Notes under the pieces: model-generated | What the model was told of the DNA's origin: nothing | The model's database searches: none | Seen by the model: the letters and a program-made list of their open reading frames with translations, nothing else | Part shown: in pieces, positions 54,039-64,000 of the stretch | Position numbering within the stretch: the first letter of the stretch is position 1 | How the letters are laid out: every line of letters begins with the position of its first letter | Assembly: GCA_027575765.1 (NCBI GenBank) | Contig: JANBPT010000011.1 | Location: 1 to 64,000, forward strand | Source of the DNA: Tieghemiomyces parasiticus | Taxonomy: Eukaryota > Kickxellomycota > Dimargaritomycetes > Dimargaritales > Dimargaritaceae | Direction of reading: 5' to 3' | Length of the DNA: 64,000 bases | Position numbers and translations under genes: made by a program

Positions 54039-55686
54039 TTAGACGAAGAAGGTTGGCCACACCGCCTATGTAGTCAAAAGGAGATCAAGCTTGTCTGTCC
54101 ATATCTGTACCGCGTGCCTTGGTTTACAAAGTAGTGATCATCGGCCACCGCTATTATTATGGAGTCAAGGGGATGTGGTACACGATATTAAAGGATTGGG
54201 TGGTAATCTTCGACAGGGGGGGGAGATTAAGCACACACCTACCCGTCAACCACCACACTTGCCTGTTTGGTGTTGGCCAGTCACATCCCAGTATGGTGGT
54301 TACATCCAATAATCGGCAGGCAGGGGTGGGAAGGTGCGGGGTAAGGCTCGTGATCATTGTGTGCACCATCGTCGCCGTGGTCTTTCCAGCTATTCGTGTG
54401 CCTCCCGTACACCTGCGTGCAGTGTCGGTCATCTAATCATACCCTCTTTTCCCCCGACATTGGTCTGGGCTTGGCACCGCAGGCCCATCCGAATGGTGCA
54501 GTTAGAAAAGGGTGGCCACTGGCCACTCATTTTTGCACGTATGGATCGGTACAAGGTGGCGTCGAACGCCATAGGTTCGGTTCAGACGCGATAGGGAAGT
54601 GGATAGCCAAGACATCTGTAGGCTTCCTGTCAGCCCTGGTAACGACCACTGGTTCGAGGCATCGATGATCGGCCTCTCGAACGGCCCGCGTTTCTGAGCA
54701 CTAATAAGCCTTATCCCGAAGGCGGACAAGTAACGCAGCTACGGTCCATTAGAATGGTATTTTCGGCCGAACTAACATGTGTTTTCCGGCGGGCGGAGAA
54801 ATGGGTGAGTGGTAAGGTGGTCAGAGCGTCCGTCTGATGGACCCGGTAATTGATTTTTTTTGCATCCGGATTGGTCCCTGACCCTGGCCAAGTATCCCGG
54901 CGATCAGTGGTGAAATCCAGTAGGTACTTCAGGTCGTGGTGGGTGTAGCCCACATGCTGGGAACGATTGCCTGAGTGGTCAGTAAGCCTCTCACCACGTT
55001 GGTTGGGCTAAAGCTGCTGATGCATGGCGGCCGGGCAACCTCGCGGTCCGCGTATCCTGAAGTACGTGCTGTGGGCGCTAGAATTGACGCTCTTTCGTAG
55101 CTGAACCGCAGCCAGACTGACGAGGGCTGAGAAGTTGTTCCGTTGCTTCGAGATGGAAGATTACGCTTGGCGCTTGGGATCCACCGTTGTGTTGCCGATT
55201 GGTCGGAGCCATGAGAACTGATGCGCAGGGAGAGAATATGCTATTTACATCATCAATCGCACTGACGCTCCTTTCATTCACGCAGCGGAACTTATCACAC
55301 CTTTCGTTTCTCTGCAATGACCAAAACCGGGTTGACGCGGTTAAGTATCTACCGGCAGCTTTGGTATTTACAGAATATGCTCTGAAATGGCATCCGAGCC
55401 ACTCCGATATTCCCATGACGGAAATCGAAGCTTCCCTTTACCGGCGACCCGGTTCGCTTACGCCCCATCATGTCAACCAGACAGCCTTGGATGTTAGAAG
55501 GCTAGTTGTTTTTCCAATGGGCGGATGTAATGGAGCGGCATGATGATGATACGCTGGGGAACCCAGTCCGACGACGAATCCCACCTGTTCTCGGCAGGTC
55601 TCCTGCGTATTACCAACTGCAGTATCGGAATTTATTGGCGATCTCATGCGAGTAGCAGGCAGACCGAGGCGATGCCATGCGGAAGT
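54039..55686. other. Intergenic region between peptide gene C and SMN
   Basis: Open frames on both strands are below 120 codons and overlap one another, as expected by chance. I see no domain or RNA gene. A tRNA-like stretch near 54811-54860 was examined and rejected. Confidence 0.4.
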
Positions 55687-56190
55687 TCATCGCTGACGAC
55701 GGCCCTGGTAGTAGCCAGTGTAGTAGCCGGCGTAATACCACGACATGAGCAGGTTGGACAGTTCACCCTGGTCGTCCGGAATGCTCGATAAGTTGGGTGG
55801 AACCGGGGCCGACGAGTGAGTCGGGCCGGCCCACGCCCCACCTGCTGGGATGAACGGAGGCGGTGGAGCGGGCGGCGTGGGATTGGTGGATGGTGGTACC
55901 TGTGGAGGTGACCGGACGGTCGAGGCTGCGAGCTTCGTCGACTCGGTGGCTTTCTGGGTATTGTCCTCCCCTGTCGGTTCGGCCGCGTAGCTGTCGTCCC
56001 CTGCGCCACCTTGCTCCTCATACTCTCCATCTTCGTCGTAATACTCCTCGTCGCCTTCCTCAGACCCTGTGAAATCCGCCTCGCTTTCGTCACCGGCCTT
56101 GTAGTCCCGGCCATGGTGGTCGCGGTACTGATTAAGCGCATCGTCCCAGGCCTGGATTAGTTCAGAGTCATCCCAAGCGTCCGGCTCCAT
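55687..56190 (-). CDS. SMN1: Survival motor neuron (SMN)-like protein without a Tudor domain
   Basis: The ATG at 56190 gives 167 residues. The N-terminus (MEPDAWDDSELIQAWDDALNQYR) matches the Gemin2-binding helix of SMN. The C-terminus (LSNLLMSWYYAGYYTGYYQG) is the YG-box glycine-zipper oligomerisation motif. Between them lie an acidic stretch (GSEEGDEEYYDEDGEYEEQ) and a Pro-rich linker, with no Tudor domain. The same layout is known for fission yeast Smn1/Yab8. SMN oligomers assemble Sm rings on spliceosomal snRNAs. The frame extends upstream five codons to a GTG, which is not needed. It is divergent from the splicing gene CDC5 at 56713. Confidence 0.9.
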   Translation of the reverse strand: MEPDAWDDSELIQAWDDALNQYRDHHGRDYKAGDESEADFTGSEEGDEEYYDEDGEYEEQGGAGDDSYAAEPTGEDNTQKATESTKLAASTVRSPPQVPPSTNPTPPAPPPPFIPAGGAWAGPTHSSAPVPPNLSSIPDDQGELSNLLMSWYYAGYYTGYYQGRRQR

Positions 56191-56712
56191 TGCAGCGGTT
56201 TGCACGTAATGTTATTAGGCGCAATGCAATTATAGAAGAGTGGGTAAGGCTAGCTACTCGAATGCTTGGGGGTTTGGACCTCAGCGGAGGGGGGTGATCA
56301 AAATATAGCATAATTGGATTCGGCAGGGAAAGGGATTGGGCGAGTGGTGATAGAAGGAGTACAGTCCTCTAGGCAGTGAAATCGGGAGCATAATTCCTTG
56401 CCAAACATTTTGTTGGGTCAGAGTCAACGACAGTCGTGGAAAAGTGGGGATTCCAACTCCCGAGAAGGAATGGCATTGTGGAATGCCAGCCCAGACGCGT
56501 CCTAGGGCGCAGACCCTCCTCAACCCCCAGTTTTTTCTGTGACATCGGGCGTTTCAACTATCCTGGATTCCACATCCGTTCCCTCTTGCAATGCTTTTGT
56601 TCGGCACCTCATTCTATTACCTCTTCTAAGCTATTTGACCCACCGAGGGACCCCCATTCTTTATTTTGACCATTCTAATCCCTTCCGGCCACGGCCAGTC
56701 GATTCAACCACC
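56191..56712. promoter_or_regulatory. Shared divergent promoter region of SMN and CDC5 genes
   Basis: 522 bases separate the two start codons on opposite strands. No clear TATA box is visible on either side. The CDC5 side is pyrimidine-rich. Both genes act in splicing, so co-regulation is possible. Confidence 0.4.
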
Positions 56713-59677
<2,965 letters not shown>

Positions 59678-60701
59678 ACGCCCGTTTCCCCCCTCCCCCA
59701 CTTTTTTTCGTGAACTGAAAGGAGGCGAGGGGGGCAGTCAACACGCTGCACGCAGGCCAACATGTATCGGATACTGGTTACAGAATAGAAAAATAAATAG
59801 AGAGCCAGTGGGTAATGGTGCGAATGCTACAACTCTACTATGCATTGTATAGAATCCTTGTCAGGTATCCCTTTTCAGCCACCTCATCAACGGTATATAG
59901 TGCTAACGGTGGGCTAGTAATGGACTTTTATGGTATGTATTGGTGTGGGGGTGACCATTTAACCTAGCGATATCGCCAGGACATGTAGACAGATCTCCAC
60001 GCCGGAATGGAGGTTGACTGAGTGGAGTTAGTGGGGAGGGGGACGAATATATTCAATTCAGCTAGTTCGGAACTGCTGGCCCGGGGGTAATCATTCATGG
60101 CGTAGACCTCAATGGCCTGCACCACCTTCTGATCTGGAGGTATGGTCCCTGGCCACGCTTGCAGTCGGCCTAGCAACGACGCCGGCCACGCAAACCTCAG
60201 GGCTTAGTCCGATGATACGTAGGGTATTGGCGTGGTAGGTCGCAGTCAATTAGCCGCAGCCGGTATAGCTTGAGGAGAGGGTACGGGGTCTACACCTGGC
60301 TTGAAAAATAAAACTAATTGTGGCATGTAGCCATAGTTAGGTTGCGGCCAATCTGAACAACCTCCCCTCAACCTTTCTGTGATCGATTAGTCCATGCGGA
60401 AACGCTCAAATAAACAGGCGACCTTTATATGTGTGCGATAGAGTTTAAACGGGTATAATTATAAGCGCGCCGCTATCCAAATGGAGACAAACATGTAACA
60501 CACAACATTATCCGGCGCATACAGCATGGTTAATGGTATGGAATCGAGTGAGTATGTAACGGGCTGGTAAGGGGAGTCGAGCTGCGTAAGGCAGACCGGA
60601 CGGGGGGTAAAGGGAAGGGGCATTATGGCTTCATATTCCATCACCGCCATCATTGTACCATACGCGTCGCACCGCGGGAGGGGAGAGGGGGCAGGCCTCT
60701 C
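59678..60701. other. Convergent intergenic region with an unassigned short frame
   Basis: Lies between the 3' ends of CDC5 (+) and the coiled-coil gene (-). A minus-strand frame at 59964-60205 (about 80 codons, no ATG near its start) encodes a compositionally plausible sequence ending RSVYMSWRYR, but no start, signal peptide or homology is visible. It could be a last exon or chance. Confidence 0.35.
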
Positions 60702-62849
60702 TTACTCGCTGGCGGCGGGGGCTGATTTAAGGGTCTGGATAAGGGCCTTGGCGGTATCGAGAGCCTTGGTCAGCCGGGCAATCTTCTCGGTGTTGGCCTT
60801 GTCGGTCTCGCGGACGGTCTCGAGGTCGGCCTGGGCCTGGCGGAGAGCGGCCTCGGAGGCGGTCTTCTGCTCCTCGGCGGCGGCCAGGCTGGCGTTGCTG
60901 GCCACGAGGGTCTGGTTCAGTTCGGCCTCGGCGGCACGAACGGCAGCGAGCTCCTCAGAGTGAGTTGAGCCGCTCTGGGTGAGCTGCTCCACCTGGGCCT
61001 CGAGGTCAGCGGCCTGGCGGCGTGCCGCATCAAGGTTACCCTGAAGCTCGGCAGTCGTAGCGGTGCGGGTACGCTCCGACATGGCCAGCTCCTCATTTAC
61101 CCCGGCGAGGCGGGCCTGGAGGCTCTCCAATTCGGCAGCGTCGCGGCGAGCAGTCTCCAGTTCAGCCTGGAGTCGCTGGAGTTCGCTGTCGTGCTCGCTT
61201 GCGGCCTGCTGCGCATCACGCTCGAGGGACTCCACGCGGGCCTGAAGAGCGGCGGTTTCGCGCTGGGCGGCCTCCACCTCGCTGCGGCTGCGGGTAGTCG
61301 ACTGGCCCGCCTGCTCGCGGGCCTCCTTGAGCTGGGTCTCGAGGTCCTGGCGGGCCTGCAGGGCGGTACGATGCTCCGCCTCGAGGGCCTGGAAACGGGG
61401 CAGCAGCTGGTCGTAGTCGGAGCGCAGAGAGCGAGAGTCCTCCGACTCGTCCTTGTAGGACTGCACGATCGACTCGAGAGAAGCCAGAGCGCGGTCCTTT
61501 TGGGCTAGGGCGTGGGCGTTCTGGTCAGCCTCGGCACGGAGCTGCTGGATGGTGGACTGGCTTCCGTTCAGCTCGGCAAGCAGGGCGGTGTGGTTAGACT
61601 TGAGCTCGTGCATCTGGCGACTGTGGCTGTCCTTGTCGTTGTAGTAGGCCATGCGCTCGCTGCGTAGTTGGTCAACGGCGCGGGACAGTTGATCCACTTC
61701 GTTGCGGAGCGTACCCTCGCTCTCGCGGAGACGCTGCTGCGTTAATTCGAGCTGCGCGTTCTGCAGTTTCAGGTTCTTCTCGGTTTCCTTGTTGGCCCCC
61801 AGCTGCTTGTACATGAGCTGGTTGGTGTAGTTGAGCGACTCGACCTTGGTCTCCAGGGACTTGATCTGCTGCACATAGGTCTGGCGGTCCGAGCCGGTCC
61901 CGCTGGCCAGGCTGGCCTGCAGGTCCTCCCACTGGCGTGCGGTCTTGCGGGCCTCGGCCTGGCTCTGGTTCAGCTGGCGCTGGAGGGTCTGAAGTTCGAC
62001 ATCCTTGGCCGCAAGCTGGGTGGCGTAACGGGCCGCGGCCGCGTGGTCCTGGGCTCCCGAGGAGCTGCGGGGCACCGGCTTCAGTCCCCCGGACGAAGGC
62101 TGCTGGGTGACGGGCGGGTTGCTCACGCTGGCGACCTCAGGTGCAGGGGCGGCGGATTCCGGCGAAGATGGACGGTCGGCAGGGCCCTGGCGGTCAGCAG
62201 GAGTGACCTTGACATAACTGTCGTCTTCAGAGACCGACGACGAGTCAGGGCTGGCAGCAACGACGGGGGCAATGGGGGCGACGCTGGCGGCCTTAGACTT
62301 CGTACGACGGCCCGACTTGCCCTTGCCGGTGGAAGGCGTGGGAGCAGCGACGGGGGTAGCAAGATCCTCGGATTTCTTCTGGGCGGCAGCGCGGTTCTGA
62401 TCCAGGAGATCGAAGGGGTTGCTGGAAGCCATGCGGGAGGAAAAGGCCGGGCCGTCCTCGCCTTGCTCGTCCTCGGACGAATCGGCGCTACGAACGCGCG
62501 GGGTGAGGTTCACCTTGGGGGCACCAGCTGCGCGGCCTTTGCCGCCCTTCTTGCCTTTACCACCACCGCGGACGCGACCACGGTTACCTTGGGCTGCGGT
62601 GGCATCGGTGGCGTTCCCGGCCTGGCCGACCTTGCGCTTCTTGGCATCCAGACCAAACTCCTCGTCGCCCGAGAGCGAGGGGGTGTGTTGGGCCTTGGCA
62701 CCCTTACCTCCAGGGGCGGCACGGTTGGACTCCTTGCGCGTCTTGGGCTTATTCTGGGTCTGGCCGAGCAGTTCCTGGAAGAGTTCAGGCCTAATAAAGT
62801 AGATACCCGCGGCCAGGAGGCCGAGGGCGAACACGATAGCCGAGAACAT
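60702..62849 (-). CDS. Single-pass membrane coiled-coil protein, p180/kinectin-like layout
   Basis: The ATG at 62849 gives 715 residues in one exon. The frame extends to a GTG at 62894, which is not needed. Residues 1-20 (MFSAIVFALGLLAAGIYFIR) are an N-terminal membrane anchor. Next is a very basic Lys/Gly/Arg-rich segment (about 35-130, with GKGKKGGKG), then a Ser/Asp/Glu and Pro-rich stretch (to about 260). From about 265 to 705 a long heptad coiled coil rich in Gln, Glu, Ala and Leu follows. This order (anchor, basic region, long coiled coil) recalls the ribosome receptor p180 and kinectin of the ER membrane, but sequence identity is not recognisable. Function not assigned. Confidence 0.8.
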   Translation of the reverse strand: MFSAIVFALGLLAAGIYFIRPELFQELLGQTQNKPKTRKESNRAAPGGKGAKAQHTPSLSGDEEFGLDAKKRKVGQAGNATDATAAQGNRGRVRGGGKGKKGGKGRAAGAPKVNLTPRVRSADSSEDEQGEDGPAFSSRMASSNPFDLLDQNRAAAQKKSEDLATPVAAPTPSTGKGKSGRRTKSKAASVAPIAPVVAASPDSSSVSEDDSYVKVTPADRQGPADRPSSPESAAPAPEVASVSNPPVTQQPSSGGLKPVPRSSSGAQDHAAAARYATQLAAKDVELQTLQRQLNQSQAEARKTARQWEDLQASLASGTGSDRQTYVQQIKSLETKVESLNYTNQLMYKQLGANKETEKNLKLQNAQLELTQQRLRESEGTLRNEVDQLSRAVDQLRSERMAYYNDKDSHSRQMHELKSNHTALLAELNGSQSTIQQLRAEADQNAHALAQKDRALASLESIVQSYKDESEDSRSLRSDYDQLLPRFQALEAEHRTALQARQDLETQLKEAREQAGQSTTRSRSEVEAAQRETAALQARVESLERDAQQAASEHDSELQRLQAELETARRDAAELESLQARLAGVNEELAMSERTRTATTAELQGNLDAARRQAADLEAQVEQLTQSGSTHSEELAAVRAAEAELNQTLVASNASLAAAEEQKTASEAALRQAQADLETVRETDKANTEKIARLTKALDTAKALIQTLKSAPAASE

Positions 62850-64000
62850 CGGGATGTGGGTTGGGTGGCGGATGGGCGATAAACAGGCGGACACAGGAAA
62901 CGGCAGAGGGTGACGAGGATCGGGAGATGATGAACGACCGATACGGTGGGGTAACGGTGCGCACTGTAAGCACGGATCAAAAATTGAACAGCAGTAGAGA
63001 GCGAAGCAGATTTGAAGGATGTGGTTGACCGAAGGCAGGGGAGCGTGGGTTAGTCAAAAGGCTAGCTAAGCGATCACCAAGGCTCACTGAGTGTGGCGCG
63101 GCTGACTAGAGTCGGCGAGGGCTGGAAGGAAGGGGGCACGGGGATTGGGCGGTTGATGAAACCCAGTCAGTCATCGCCCCGCCCCGCCGTATGCTCGGGG
63201 GAGGAGGGGATTGGCTACTTCCCACCGGTTGGCGTTACAGGTAGATAGCCCGGTAGCGATTGTGCTGGGGTCCGGTTGACGAGACTTACCTTTTAACTCC
63301 GGGATCGGAATACTAACAAGTCTACTAATAAAACGAAACAACAGTTCGAAAGAACGAAAGAGGAGGAGGAGAAGGGCGGATCGACCGTCCGGCTGCGAGT
63401 CGGATGAGGTTTAAACCAGCCCATCGGTAGTCGGTCCTAATCGCCCCTCCCTATTCGAGCAGCCTAGGGGTAACACACGTACTCCGTACTGCGTGCTTCG
63501 CTGAACACTGCGGGGGGGGGGGGTTTAAAACTCCCCACACCCCGCAGTATTCGGGTGGTTAGTGTTTAGCCTTTCCCGCCTCCCCTCACCTCTTGCTTAC
63601 CCTCGTGCCAGCGCCCAGACCGGGATAGCGCTACTGCCGGCTGTTGTCCAAGCCCACCGCACCATCCGTCTGCCAATCCTGCGGTAAACATTATCTCGCG
63701 CGGCATAATGTAGGCCTATGGCTAGCGGCTATCCGTGGAAAGTGATGCATCCCCAAGCAATCGACATATGGTCGTGGCGTTTTTCTGTCCCTTTCTCTCC
63801 CCCCCCCATTTTGTACTTTCGAAAGTAGCACCGTGTGAGCCCAAAACGGTACGGCCACGGGTATCTTGTAGCGGAGTTTCAATCACACTCGAGCACCGTA
63901 TCTGTGGCCTGTCTGAGGCCCAATTTAGATAGTTCTGATCGTACATGGAAGAGCCAGGGGGAGGGAATGATCAAGCAAGCACGATTGGCACGACATGCAG
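62850..64000. other. Upstream region of the coiled-coil gene, to the window edge
   Basis: Contains an imperfect palindrome at 63507-63548, listed separately, and short frames only. No gene is supported. Confidence 0.45.
63507..63548. repeat. Inverted repeat around a G-run
   Basis: ACTGCGGGG at 63507-63515 and its exact complement CCCCGCAGT at 63540-63548 flank a 12-G run (63512-63523), TTTAAAA and CTCCCC. The whole could fold as a hairpin. Its role is unknown. Confidence 0.6.

Noticed and set aside
54811..54860. tRNA-like arm (GTCC stem, seven-base loop, GGAC stem, then a T-run)
   Set aside because: The anticodon arm fits, but there is no T-arm GGTTCRANNCC box, no acceptor stem, and the T-run follows too soon.

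Overview
This is a 64 kb piece of a fungal nuclear chromosome. The signs are spliced genes with GT...AG introns, TATA boxes, CT-rich leaders, long intergenic spaces and eukaryotic housekeeping proteins: RPS21, MAF1, CDC5/CEF1, SMN, an OST subunit and ECT1. Several genes lack introns. A very large NRPS with epimerisation domains and a retained SMN gene suggest a non-Dikarya lineage. A Kickxellomycotina/Dimargaritales-type zoopagomycete would fit, but that is inference, not proof.

Layout. 1-12230 (-): an NRPS gene running off the left edge, at least 4076 residues: condensation stub, A-T-E, C, a vestigial A-T remnant, a degenerate C, A-T-E, C and the start of another A. 12231-16711: intergenic, with faint same-strand traces of an E domain. 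16712-17917 (+): ribophorin II/Swp1. 18242-20653 (-): phosphoethanolamine cytidylyltransferase in nine exons, possibly ten. 21664-22400 (-): possible eroded NRPS fragment. 23135-24283 (+): glutathionyl-hydroquinone reductase. 24920-30187 (-): BRO1/ALIX-type protein with a very long Pro/Gln/His tail. 30188-35378: no recognised gene. 35379-38360 (+): Sec7-PH Arf GEF. 41356-43253 (+): MAF1 in five exons. 43713-45602 (-): RCC1L-like protein in four exons. 46127-46387 (-): RPS21.

46388-55686 is a long accessory interval. On the minus strand it holds three tiny genes of 54, 55 and 55 codons, about 3 kb apart. Each encodes a signal peptide plus a short mature peptide, and each has a TATA-like element 95-125 bases upstream. 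Two share AQP after the predicted leader and end in RFM. This array is the best candidate here for an undescribed system. Then follow SMN (55687-56190, -), CDC5/CEF1 (56713-59677, +) and a p180/kinectin-like membrane coiled-coil protein (60702-62849, -).

The housekeeping genes are unrelated to each other: Pol III repression, splicing and snRNP assembly, N-glycosylation, phosphatidylethanolamine synthesis, ESCRT sorting, Arf signalling and mitochondrial function. The NRPS and the peptide array are the accessory, fast-changing parts. The NRPS shows module decay inside a living reading frame and possible remnants outside it.
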